Positions 34,114 through 44,086 of a stretch of 64,000 nucleotides of DNA are shown in pieces; the stretch's first letter is position 1; every line of letters begins with the position of its first letter. The translations under genes were made by a program, and so were the position numbers. Where the stretch lies: the NCBI GenBank assembly GCA_037576215.1, contig JBANDB010000013.1:1922001-1986000 (forward strand), given 5' to 3'. The stretch comes from Armillaria gallica (Eukaryota > Basidiomycota > Agaricomycetes > Agaricales > Physalacriaceae). The notes below the pieces were generated by a model. That model had not been told where the DNA came from. It made no database searches and saw only the letters and a list, made by a program, of their open reading frames with translations.

Positions 34114-36387
34114 CTATTCTTTTACCTCCTCCACCTTCGTGCTATTGGTGAGTGGTACGTCTTCTCCCGCCTCCATCGTGATGCTTCGAACCTTCTCCTT
34201 CTTTGGCTTGGGGCAGTTCCTCAAGATGTGCCCCATTTCGTGGCAGTTGAAGCACCGTCCCTCGGACATGTACTTCTTGCGGTCGATTTGCATCGCGGCG
34301 TTCTTCTCAGTGGGCGTGTACCACCCCCTGGCGTTGCGCGGCCTGTCGTTCGTTTTCGGCGTCAAGGAACTCGTCGCGCCTCCTGCGTGTTTCTGATTGC
34401 TGGGGGTGGTAATTTGTTTCTGGCCTGGGTGAGGGCGTTTGTCGTTCCAGGGGGCCTCGATGCCATGCGCCTCGTTGTATGCTTTGTTGCGCTGCCGCTC
34501 TTCATACATCCTGAGGATGTGTTCCTTCCATTCATCATAATCTTGGGGAATTCCATAGCCAATATCCACAATGATGCGGGTGTAGCTAGAGGGGACTCCG
34601 GCCCTCACTGCGGCGACCATGGTTCCTCGTGGTCCCGTATCGTCTCACCTCCCTGCCAGGGCGGCTTTGATCTCCAACTTCTGGAAGTAGACCGTGGCAG
34701 GGTCACCCGCCATCTTCAGCTCCTTCATCTTTTTGTCATGCAGCTCTTCCACGGCGGGGTCCCGGAATTGCTGCTTGAATTCCTGGACGAAGTCATCCCA
34801 GTGGGGGTATCAGTATCGAGGCCCAGCTGGGTCCCTCGGGTCGTCTACCCAGAGGGACTTTCGGCAGTGGTTCCACCAATCTTTTGCTTTTTCGGTGAAG
34901 TGGGAGGTCGCAAAGACCACCAGGAGCGACGAAATCCCTTGGAACTGGTGTCAGAACACCTCGAAATAGGTGTTACAGTCTCCAATGAATCTGTCCATGT
35001 CATCGTGCTCGCCTTTGAAGGGTTCGGGTGGTTTTACAAGGATTGGTTTTGCCCCTAGGAATGCCAGGGGGTCGTTGGCGACCCAGTCGCCCACAGGTCC
35101 CTGGCCAGGTGGGACCCAGTCTGGGGGCCTTGGGATCGAGTAGTGGTCAGGGTCCGGCCGATATGGTGGGGCCCCGGGTCGTCCTCTCTGTTGCTGCCTT
35201 TGGCGTAGGTTGAGCAAGTCGTCTTGCAGCTGTACATTCTTGTTGCGCAGCTGGGCCATCTGTTAGAGCAGCTGCGTCAGCTGGTCCCCTTGGTTCAGCG
35301 CCAGTGCTCGTGGTGGCACGTCGTCTCCTTGGTGGGGCCTTCCCCATTCGTCATTCATGTCGGGCATGGTGTCCATGCCTGCTCCCCCTATCAGTCTGCT
35401 GGTGTTGGGTCCTACATACCCTGGTCGCCAGGGGTCATATCCTTGGGGTGGGGAGTCAGGAAGTGGTTTTGGGAGTTCCTCCCCGAGGTCCCCGAACGTT
35501 TCCCAGTCTAGGTTGAACCCCTCAGCGAGGTTCTCCCTCCAAGTGCTCCTGCTCCAGGATGGCAAGAGCATTGAGGTTGGCCTCCAAGACCGTCTGCTCT
35601 GCCGCTGTCCTTGGGCGAACTCCCACATTGCCTCCCAACCATAGGGGTCCAACTCGGGACTCCGTCTCGATTCGTCATCCCACAGATGGGGGAAAGACAG
35701 ACTGGTCTGCGTTTGCATGGATTTGGGCCGCGATTCCGGGGGTCCAGCTGTCGTAGAAGCTGCCCTCGGAGCTTCGTTGTCCCATGGGTTCGTCGCCTCG
35801 TTCTGTGGCAAGGTAGTAGTCCATGTGGACTCGGGAGTATTCGGCGTAGGGCCAGCCGGCCCTGGCGTCGAAGTCCCGCTGTCGGAGTTCCCAGGCAGCA
35901 GTGACGTGGGGGCCGAGAATGCTTCTGTCGATGTCGGCGAGCTCAGGCCACTCATAGTCGGCTCCGAACGGGTTGAGAGGATCACTGTCCCTTCGTTCTC
36001 GGACTGGGTCAGCAAAGAGGTCGATGGTGGTGTCATCGTCATCTCCCCATAGATCGGGTTCGGGGTCCTCGGGAAAGGGGATCGGGTCTGTGCCTGGCTC
36101 ATCAGGAGCGAATGGTAGAGCTCCTGCTGGCTCTGGGTAACTGGGTCGAGGGCTCAGTACCCCCTCGCGTATTGCCAATCGCTTGGTGGCGTCCATGTCA
36201 TCGCGGTCGGAGCGGTTGTTGTTCTGCTCGAACCACTCAGTAATGTCTGAGTCGTCTGGGGGCTGTACTGGTTGATCCCACTCCCGTAGCCACAGAGAAA
36301 GGTGTTCATCGAGCCAAGTGGCGATAAAGGTGTGGTCCTCCCTGCCAGTGTAGGGGATCCCGCTCTCCCCCTCAGGGAAGGTGGGTC
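34114..36387 (-). pseudogene. E2 Gag
   Basis: The capsid-like region (about 34700-35260) reads PFKGEHDDMDRFIGDCNTYF, FATSHFTEKAKDWWNHC and FVQEFKQQFRDPAVEEL, the usual Retrotrans_gag pattern. The CCHC knuckle CFNCHEMGHILRNCP is at about 34210-34255. An acidic, Pro/Glu-rich N-terminal half covers 35263-36387. Stops (for example PSVG*RIET at about 35675) and frame changes divide it into pieces. E1 Gag differs in sequence but has the same arrangement. Confidence 0.8.
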
Positions 36388-36388
36388 C

Positions 36389-37605
36389 TCATTGTGCAGG
36401 CCGTAGCCTCGTCGTCTGGGTCAGAATGGGTTGTTCAACCTCAGCGGGGGACTCAGCAGGTTGCTGTACCCTGCTGGGGCCCAGGGTTGTGTTTCGGGGT
36501 TCGTGTTCAAGGGAGGAGGATGACCGAATTGTGGTCATCCTCCTATGGGTCGCGTTTCTCGTTGAGTGGCCAGATGCCAAACTCACCCGGCCCATTGTTC
36601 GTCTGGGTTGGGGGGTGTAGGGGTCGACATAGTGTTGAGGGAATGGGGCAGTTCTGAAGTCTGTTCGGGGGATCCTTGGTACTAGGATCCCAGTTCGGGT
36701 GAGGAGATTCCGGATCTCCTCAATGTATGCGACAGTTAAAAGAACTGTTAGGAAAATGAGGGTAGCAAGGGCGACTGCAATGCCGATGCTGATGGTCTGG
36801 GTCGGTGTTAGGTCAGTGATCATTCGTTTCTTCGTCGTCGTTGCCTCAGTACTTCTACGGCTTGTGCGATTTCTACCCACAGGGTTATCACCTGGTAGAT
36901 AGCGATCTGGAGGCAGATGAAGGTTACCGCAGCGAGGATTTGCTCTCACTCGGTAAGCTGTCTGTTCGGGGGAGGCGTCGCGTTCTTATCGGAGGGTTCG
37001 AGGGTTCAGGCGTCGGTGTACTAGGTACATCGCAAGTACTAGTTCGATGAGTAGTACTGCAAGGTTGTCAAACAACTCGGCGTCGTCTTCAGTAGGTGTG
37101 GGAGGAGGAGTTGGGGGCGACGTCATGAAGGGTGAGTGATGGTTTGGGAATAAGAGTGTGCGAGGGCACGTAGTGCCGTGGGGGTTTTGTTCGGTTCTGG
37201 TTTTCGGGGTCCTCGGTCGTGTAGCCGAGGTAGCAAAGAAGGACGAGGATGAAGATAAGGGCCGCACTAAAGAATGCGGCGAGGATGATGGCGGCGATAA
37301 GACGGGGTTCCATGGGGAACTGTATCATGCGCAGGGCTCTAGTTGATGTTAGAGTCGTAATCTCCGCCATAGTAGCCACAGTAGTCATAGTGGTTGTTGT
37401 TGTCGTCTGAGTCAGGGCCTTTGGGTCGGCGCTGGTGGTATCTGCGCTTTCGGTTATTTTGGGGTTTCTTTCCTTGTGCTCCTTCGTAACCTTTGTGTTT
37501 GGGGTTCTTCTTCGATTTCCGGGGGTTTCGGTTTTGTCGGTTCAAGGATGGCATACAGCTTCCGCGGCAAGCGTTAGGAAGTGTGGTAGAAAGCTTCGAG
37601 CTAAT
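36389..37605 (-). pseudogene. E2 leader frames with hydrophobic membrane-like segments
   Basis: Upstream of Gag three hydrophobic stretches are encoded on the minus strand. They are LIAAIILAAFFSAALIFILV (about 37270-37330), AELFDNLAVLLIELVLAMYL (about 37020-37080) and ISIGIAVALATLIFLTVLLT (about 36735-36800). The last is in the frame (36389-36949) that leads toward Gag through one stop. Just inside the 5' LTR another small basic frame (37339-37605) ends in an Asn/Asp/Tyr-rich tail. The location before Gag, not after Pol, argues against an envelope gene. Gag anchored by an N-terminal membrane segment is the simplest reading; E1 has the same. Confidence 0.5.
37592..37604 (-). promoter_or_regulatory. 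E2 self-primer-type binding site
   Basis: On the plus strand AGCTTCGAGCTAA; on the element strand TTAGCTCGAAGCT, one base from the LTR end. It is complementary over 13 nt to the LTR sequence predicted at the transcript start (plus-strand TTAGCTCGAAGCT at 37757-37769). No tRNA-type TGG start is present. Confidence 0.65.
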
Positions 37606-37991
37606 TGTTATGCCTGGACTCGGGTGGAACAAGTAAGCACTGATCAAGATATCCTCGCGTTTGGGTTGTATCCTGATAGCGGCAGTACTCACAGACCTCT
37701 GAGTGCAAGCGGATAACGTGTAGCAAGAAGGGGAGAAAAGTCTGGTATGTATTAACTTAGCTCGAAGCTAGGGTACATGGCTGAGAGCTACGCTACTTAT
37801 ATATTGTTCGGTTTGTTTCTAATAATAATCGTGTCGTGCGGTTGTCGGACGATAAATGTCAGGAGACCTGTCAGTATCCAGGCAGCTGAGCTGTTGTGCA
37901 TCTGAAGCATGGATAAGAGCTGGGTATCGTGTGGTCGATTGAGGTGCCGAGGTGCTGTGATAAGATAAGGAAAAAAGTGAAAATCGTAACA
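37606..37991 (-). repeat. E2 5' LTR
   Basis: 386 bp, TGTTATGCC..CGTAACA. In element orientation it holds a GATAA block in U3, the TATA box GATATATAAG-like at about 37795-37805 (minus strand ACAATATATAAG), and about 30-35 nt later the self-primer sequence AGCTTCGAGCTAA. The target duplicate GTGTT follows at 37992-37996. Confidence 0.9.
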
Positions 37992-37996
37992 GTGTT

Positions 37997-40208
37997 CTTC
38001 TGTGATTGTGTTCGAGATGGTACCGCGGTTGTCCCTTCTGCCTGCTTGAGGCACCAGTTGTAGTCGATTCGGAGTAGCTGAGCCTTCCACCCTTCGTAAT
38101 CAGTCAGCACTTCTCTGTCAGCTGAGTATATAGTATTTTTACTCGTCTGGCGGGCAGCCTTCTTGATCTGGTGGAGCATGACTTGTTCATTGTCGCGTAC
38201 TCCAGCATGATAGGCTAGTTCCTCGAACTGCTGGAAGAACTTATCGCCATCCTTGCTATCCGCCTGCCTAAGCTTCTCCCACTGCGCATACCTTAGCTGT
38301 GCATCGGCATCCTTCCAGAATCTCTGCCCGAGTTTCATTTTGAATTGTTCGTAACTCGGGTAGAGCTGGGCTCCAGTCGCTTGATCCTTCCCTAGAACCT
38401 GCGTGCTCAACTCCCACCATTTTTCAGCATCCTCTGCAAGTCGTGAGACACAGAAGACCACCTTATGAGGGTGGTGTCGGAAGTGTCGGTTGAACACGTT
38501 GAAGTGCAGTTCGCACTTCAGAAAGAATCTGGTGATGTTGGTAGAATCACCTTTGAAGTCATCAACCTCCTTGACAATCTTCAGTTTGAAATCATCATAA
38601 GGGGCGACAGCTCCGTCGACTAGTTGCCAGGGTACTGGGGGGTCTGGTGGCCCTGGTGGATCAGGGAATTGTGGGAGCGCGTACCTTGGGTCGGGAGGTT
38701 GTGGTGGCTGTGCAGGTTGTCCGCCACCGCCTCCACCTCCTCTGCCTACTCCATGGCCACCACCGGCGAATGGTAGGTACCCGGGTTGGTACGTTCCTGG
38801 TGGTGCCTGTCCCCTGGCATAGGAGAAGGCTGTTACTGGTGCCTGAGTAGGCACTACTGGTGGTTCATCTGGCAGGGGTTCCTGTATCTCAATCTCCTGT
38901 GCGGCTTCTTCGTAAGGGGGAAACTCCTCCAATATGGCATCCGGGTGTATTTCATTCCATAGGAGGCAAGCGTTCTGCTCTGCCTCATACTGTAAGATCT
39001 CATCTGCTGGGAGACCTCTCTGTTTCTTCATAAAATAATCGTTTCCAGCTTGGGTGCCTCCCCAAACCACGGAAAACGGTAATTCAAAGGCAAAATAATT
39101 ATATATATCTCGGTAATCTGCTTGCCTTAATAAAGCAGGAATGGGAACTGAGGGGTCATCGTCTGTTTCACTATAAAAGTTGATGGCGTCAGTTAGCGTC
39201 ATCATGACCGGAGTCAGAGGATGACTCGTGTGTTGACTCGGTGGCCGACTGGGGGATGCCATCGAGCACGGGCATGGTATTGGAGAAGGGGGTTGGGGGT
39301 CTCGGTGGCTGGAACGCGAGGGTTGAGCTGCTTGCCTCGCTTGGCTCTTCATGGATCTCGGGCTGTGGCTGCTCTCTGAGTCGCTGGGCGAGCCACTCCC
39401 AAGCACTTGCTCAAGGGGGACGGTGTGGGGACCTGACGTTTTGCCAACCACTGCACCTTGCGGGGTAAAGGTGGCTGGAGCTGGCGATGGGTTCCTCGAC
39501 TCGTATAGGCTTGGGTGTGAGCTCCCGGTTCTGTATGGGCTGGTCCCAGTCATATCTATATCCTGACAGGGGAGGGGTTCAGTGGTCAGGTGAGGAATTT
39601 GAGGGGAAGTAGGCGCTGTAGGGGATGTCGACGTTATCCCAGAACTCCTGGGAAGCGATACCGGCTGCGGGTGGTGGAGTAGGGTTCCTGTCAGCCCAAG
39701 TGTCGTAATTGGTGGCTGGGGCAATGGGTCGAATGTCTCGGCCCACCTCGAATCCCCTGACACGGGTGGCGAATTGGGCATACGTGCTGGGTGAGGGAGT
39801 TCGAGGGACATATGCGATATACTCGGGAGAGGGAGGCGTGGTGACGATGGTGATGACTGGTGTGCGCCTTCTGGGAGGGGTAGGAGTCCTTCTCTGTGGG
39901 ATGACAGGAGGAGGCGACTCAGGATGTTCTTCCTCCTCTTCGTTGACTCCTGTCCTAGCGAACTCGTCGATTGGGATCAGCCGCCATGGTATGGGTGTGA
40001 AGATTCGGGGTGGCTGCTGCTCGAGCGGGATGCCATCGAAATCGTTGGTGGGGGTTGTAGTGACTGTGGGGGGAGGAGTGTGAGGTGTCTCTATTTGTTG
40101 TAGCAGTCTGTAACGAAACCTGATTATGAGAATGATAGCAATGGAGAGGAGAGTGGCACTTGGTATTCCTAGTGAGATGGCTATAATTCAAGCATCGTCG
40201 TTCTCCAT
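37997..40208 (-). pseudogene. E1 Gag, N-terminal and capsid part
   Basis: The probable start at 40208 gives MENDDA, a TGA, then IIAISLGIPSATLLSIAIIL and IRFRYRLLQQ, a single membrane-like segment followed by basic residues. A Pro/Thr/Ser-rich region follows, with a frameshift between about 39600 and 39480. The long frame ending at 37997 holds the capsid region: FKGDSTNITRFFLKCELHFN, AEDAEKWWELSTQVL and FWKDADAQLRYAQWEKLRQ. E2 interrupts it; the zinc knuckle is at 16478-16763. The TGA in the start region would be a Trp codon if G-to-A mutation is undone. Confidence 0.75.
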
Positions 40209-40237
40209 GGGTGTGTCTGGGGTAAGGGGTTAGAAAA

Positions 40238-40250
40238 AGCTTTGAGCTAA
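40238..40250 (-). promoter_or_regulatory. E1 self-primer-type binding site
   Basis: Plus-strand AGCTTTGAGCTAA; element-strand TTAGCTCAAAGCT, one base from the 5' LTR. It is complementary over 13 nt to the LTR's predicted transcript start (plus-strand TTAGCTCAAAGCT at 40395-40407). The one base that differs from E2 is compensated in the LTR. Confidence 0.65.
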
Positions 40251-40251
40251 A

Positions 40252-42300
40252 TGTAAGACCCGAACTCCAATCAAGGGTAAATAATCGGCTGTATCGCGTT
40301 CGTACAGTCACCGATTAGTCCTGAGATGATTGGCAATCAAGACCTGACTTGATAGCGCTTAGCAAGAAGGAATGTGTTTCAGTATGAATAAACGTTAGCT
40401 CAAAGCTAGGGAATATACAGCTTTGAGTACACTACTTATATACTAAAGTGAGGGTCTGTAATGAGTTCTAAGATGAGGGTACCATGTTAGAAAGTGAATA
40501 AGCCAAGTACACGGTAGCCGAGAATAATACATGTCGTTGGAGTGTGACAATGTGAAGATTTATGAAGGCTCCGTTGATGAGCCTCCAGGCTCTGTATGCT
40601 CAGAATTTGCGGATTTTGACTGCTAATTAATACTGCTGTCCCTTCAATGGACTTTCAGCAAACCAATGATTGCACACACACTGATACCACTTTTATCCTA
40701 CAGCAACCATTCCTTACGCACTTTGTTATCCATCCCATCTTGCCACGCATCATAATTGCCATACTTCATCATGGCAAGGCACTTTCGATCGACAATCATC
40801 CCAATACGGAATTGACGCATCACTCAGAAGCACCTAGTTGACGTGCTCATTGATCACTTAATGAAAATGACGTGATTGACATGAGTACCCTCCCAGCTAC
40901 GACAATAGCAGCTATGGCAACTACAGACCGTGTTTACTAAGGCTGTTACTTGGCCAAGGCTTCAAGAAAATGTTACCCCACGCGTACTCCTCAGCACGAC
41001 GACTATTGCTCAACTAATCCGCAGCTAAACAGCACCTAACGATCCATGCATCGCTCAATGACCCCATACGGTTCGCATCCATATGTGGCAACGTCGACGA
41101 GTTGCTGTTACTTTAGAAGACCAAGGACCATATGTTTCCTACGACTTTTTACAAAGCCAAGGCCTTACAGCCTTACTAAGTCTCGCATATTTACTCTATT
41201 TATAAATTCGTACTTGTAGTATATAAACTAGCTAGAAAATGTAGTTCAAGGGCAGTTCATCTCCAGTTGACCCCAGACTATGTCAATTATCGTCACGCTC
41301 TAGTCTATCGCCAGTAAACAATGTTTATTCACCATTCTACAGCAATATACCGTTTGCACCAGCATATTCTTGATCGCATGTCGACTCTTGAGCTCACCAG
41401 AGTTATCTCACGGTTTTAACTGTGAAGAGTCCTTCGCTATGCGCTCTTTGCTCTTAACACTGTTGGTGCACGCTCATACTGTGCCAATACGTGATCGCCG
41501 CGCTATACCTCGCCCACGTTATCTTTTATAGGCTGTCATCATTTCACTTTCACACCATTGGAGTTTTTATCGTTTCTCTTTCGCCATCGTTATCATCGCC
41601 CACTTGGGTAGTCTCAAAGCAGACTTAGGATCAGTTTCAGCCAGTTTTCGTATAGTATCAGTCCCTCGAGTGGACTTGAAGCACCCTCGCATCGTATAGG
41701 ACCAGTATCATCGCCAGTTTTCGTAGTTCCATGTTTTCTCTCGCCAGTTCACCCTCAGCACCTCGTCCCACGTCTATTTCGCCATTTGCAGTCCCCACGC
41801 AGTTTTCTCATCGCCTCGATCACCCATAGACTATTGCCGACCGTTTAGTCTATTCTCCATTGTTCACCCCGCTCTGATTACCGTTGAGCGACGTTTTCTA
41901 GTCTCGCAGCATGTTTTCTCATACGGATTCATGGTATTCACGTCATACCCATTTTCGTTCCCTCTCATTTCGAGAGATCCCTACCAGCTTGAAGCCATAG
42001 CATTTAGTATTCGACTACCAAGCAGTACTACTTCGCAGACTTAAAGTCGCAGTGTATTCTTGCATATAGAGGAATTGTTCTACTGCATGGAGGTGCCCTG
42101 AACCACTCGCACACATGATCGCCTTGATTGCCGTGCTACTACGTTAATTAACCAAGCTCATTCTGAGTTGGTGTTGCCATTGCCATGGAAGTCTTAGGCC
42201 CATCACCGTGGAGTTGCGGATCTAAAGATAAGATAAGGTAAGCGCCGAAGATAAGATAAGATAAGAGGTGCTTAGGTAAAGAAATGAGTAAATCGTAACA
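40252..42300 (-). repeat. E1 5' LTR, interrupted by R1
   Basis: The pieces 40252-40574 and 42210-42300, counted with one CCGT copy, total 414 bp, the length of the 3' LTR. TATA TTATATA is at 40436-40442. The duplicate CTGTG follows at 42301. Confidence 0.9.
40575..42205. mobile_element. R1, 1631-bp TG..CA element (solo LTR-like) in the E1 5' LTR
   Basis: It begins TGATGAGCCT and ends AGGCCCATCA, with CCGT duplicated at 40571-40574 and 42206-42209. TG..CA ends, short inverted termini and a TATA-like TTTATAAATTCG suggest a solo LTR of an element not otherwise present here. A TIR-only DNA element is the alternative. No frame of note. Related copies are at 62491-63868 (opposite orientation) and 915-1737. 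Confidence 0.65.
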
Positions 42301-43231
42301 CTGTGTGAACAGAAGTCTGCTTGAAAGCCTTTATGTCAGTGGAAAGGACCCTTCGACAACAAGTTTGAGCCTGGAAATGCAGAGTGAACTTTCACACTCA
42401 TGACTGTAGAGGATGGCCAAAATCAGGAGTCTGGCATGGCAGAGAGAGGGCACTCAATGCATGGCCATTCTCCTCCAGGTTTTCTTCATACATCTCGCAT
42501 AAAGACATGGAGTTGGTGCCAGAGCCCTGCCCAGAATGGTCTGTGCACTGTGTAAAAACAATACTGCACAGAAAGAAAGCTTGTACCAAGAAGTTCTTGA
42601 TGTACATCAAGATTCCCAATGTTACAAAAAGAGGACAGCGACCAAGTCAGTGAAGACACCTCCATACCGTAAATCAAAAGGTAAGAGTTCTGGAAATTCT
42701 AGAGTGTCTCATTGGGATTGCTGACCATAGAATGAAAATACACCTTGTGTAGCATAGGTTGATGGATATAAATAGGGGTGGAGGAGAGAACTGTCACAGA
42801 GTTAGTTACACAGTTGTTCCAGCCATGTAAGATCCTTCAATCTTCAAGCTGCTAAGAAACCATGAGGTAATTATAAATGGAGGACATCGCTGATGTACAG
42901 TTATTACCAAAGGAAAACATTCTTTACCTGCAAAACTAGGAACAGAAATAGGGGGAGAATGCATAGCTGTCAAAGAATGATCAAGGTTATGATCATGCTT
43001 TGGTTGCTTGCTGGGGAGTGAGATGGATGGTGATCTTTCCCTTTTCTGTCCAGATATAAAGGGAGCGAGGTCTTCACAAACAAATTGGGAGCTGTCTTTG
43101 CCTAGTTTACCAAGGACAATGGGTGGGAGGTCTTTAACGTAAATAGAGGTCTTGGGGGGACAGGCCCAGCGCTCTGGAAAGTTCCTGTGACCCCATTCTT
43201 CTACCTGCAATGTCAAGAGGTGGTGAACCAC
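42301..43231 (-). pseudogene. JmjC-like gene A, 5' half (split by E1)
   Basis: The probable start at 43231 opens a 141-residue frame with KTSIYVKDLPPIVLGKLGKD and an Arg/Ser/Pro-rich nuclear-signal-like stretch (KRERSPSISLPSKQPKHDHN). Further pieces in 42398-42619 (SLCEMYEENLEENGHALSAL) align with SFRELFCEGQAENGRSLNAL of gene B. At 42301 the frame runs into E1 and continues at 10908. Introns separate the pieces, but their exact borders were not fixed. Confidence 0.5.
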
Positions 43232-44086
43232 AGGAATTGAAGTAACTGTGAAACCCGACTCCTCGGAACACTCCCAGGGGCATATTCTAAACGGGGTGGT
43301 GCACTGTATGACCTTGACATTGTTTTTGAAGAAATACTGGGTCTGGGAGAAGATGATCTTCCCCTGTCAACTGGCTGGGTCTCGTTGTCTTGGTTGACTG
43401 CTCTCCATTCACAGTGTGTAGTTTTGGGCCACCAAAGGGTCAATGCGACATGGCTTGTGGACATTTTGGTTGCAAGAAGTAATCAGCCAAAAAAAAGAGC
43501 TTCCTCACCGCATTTGATGAAAAAGTCCCATGCCCTATGTTCTGAACAGAAGTGAATATCAACCGCCAGCCTTGGACGACTTCGACATGTTTCTTAGCTT
43601 AGGAAGAAAAACTGCTTGCAAGGTTGTCCACCACAACACTGAAAGAACAGAACAACTAATCCCACAATGCTGTGTAGTTCAATAAACAGCTGTGCATTCT
43701 AGTGGCCAGATGTGGAAAGAATTTTCCTGTAGAAAGAGAATGGTCCGGTGCCTGTGAGACATGGTGCTGGGATCGGGTGCTGTGATGATTGGAGCACCCT
43801 GAAGGTCATGTCGTAAATCATGCAAATCATCTCATTCTTCTTAACACAAAACTTAACTCTCTCACTAACCTTGGGGAACTTTGTGACACATTTGCGGCAT
43901 CATGAAGAAGAGATTGCCTCTTGATCAACATCTCAAGATATTTAACAGAATCATTCATATTAATTCCACTCTGCTTGGCACCCTTCTCTAAGCATGCTTC
44001 ATACATCTTTACAAAGCCTTCAAGTACAGCTCAACAACAACTCAGGCTCAGTCTACCATGGGTCTTTATCAAAATATGACTAATCA
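43232..44086. other. Unresolved stretch between divergent genes
   Basis: A plus-strand frame at about 43300-43550 (FEEILGLGEDDLPLSTGWV and on) looks compositionally coding but was not linked to any gene. The minus-strand frame at 43213-43464 overlaps it and was not preferred. The rest has no feature. Confidence 0.2.

Larger units (their letters stand above)
16769..37991 (-). mobile_element. E2, chromodomain Ty3/gypsy element nested in E1 gag
   Basis: Minus-strand element with 386-bp LTRs (TGTTATGCC..CGTAACA) and a GTGTT duplication inside E1's Gag coding region. About 9.5 kb belongs to E2 itself. The rest is the palindromic element in its 3' LTR (17131-20180) and E3 in its integrase (21358-30095). 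The coding order matches E1. Its body differs from E1 throughout, with longer Gag and different LTRs, so it is a separate family of the same clade. Confidence 0.9.
10914..42300 (-). mobile_element. E1, chromodomain Ty3/gypsy retrotransposon carrying nested inserts
   Basis: Element on the minus strand with 414-bp LTRs at 10914-11327 (3') and 40252-42300 (5', interrupted by R1). The perfect CTGTG duplication lies in the JmjC-like gene A. After subtracting E2 (21.2 kb) and R1 (1.6 kb), about 8.5 kb belongs to E1 itself. Coding order is Gag with an N-terminal membrane segment, CCHC knuckle, protease, RT, RNase H, integrase, chromodomain. This order and the chromodomain place it among chromoviruses (Tf1/sushi-like). 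A polypurine tract abuts the 3' LTR, and a self-complementary primer site abuts the 5' LTR. Several TGA and TAA stops and frameshifts make it inactive. Confidence 0.9.

Noticed and set aside
34057..35058. 333-residue plus-strand frame
   Set aside because: Antisense shadow of E2 Gag; the minus strand has the capsid and CCHC motifs in the same DNA.
36389..37605. Envelope gene in E2
   Set aside because: The hydrophobic frames lie upstream of Gag rather than after integrase, have no signal-peptide plus furin-like layout, and E1 has a matching Gag-linked segment.
11540..40208. Reassigned TGA codon (alternative genetic code) in the retroelements
   Set aside because: TAA stops and frameshifts occur in the same elements, the intact E3 Gag has no internal TGA, and CGA-to-TGA mutation explains the positions.
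42398..44086. A single long gene spanning both strands
   Set aside because: The plus-strand frame at about 43300-43550 looks coding but overlaps a minus-strand frame. It could not be joined to gene A or to the PD-(D/E)XK gene, so no gene was called.
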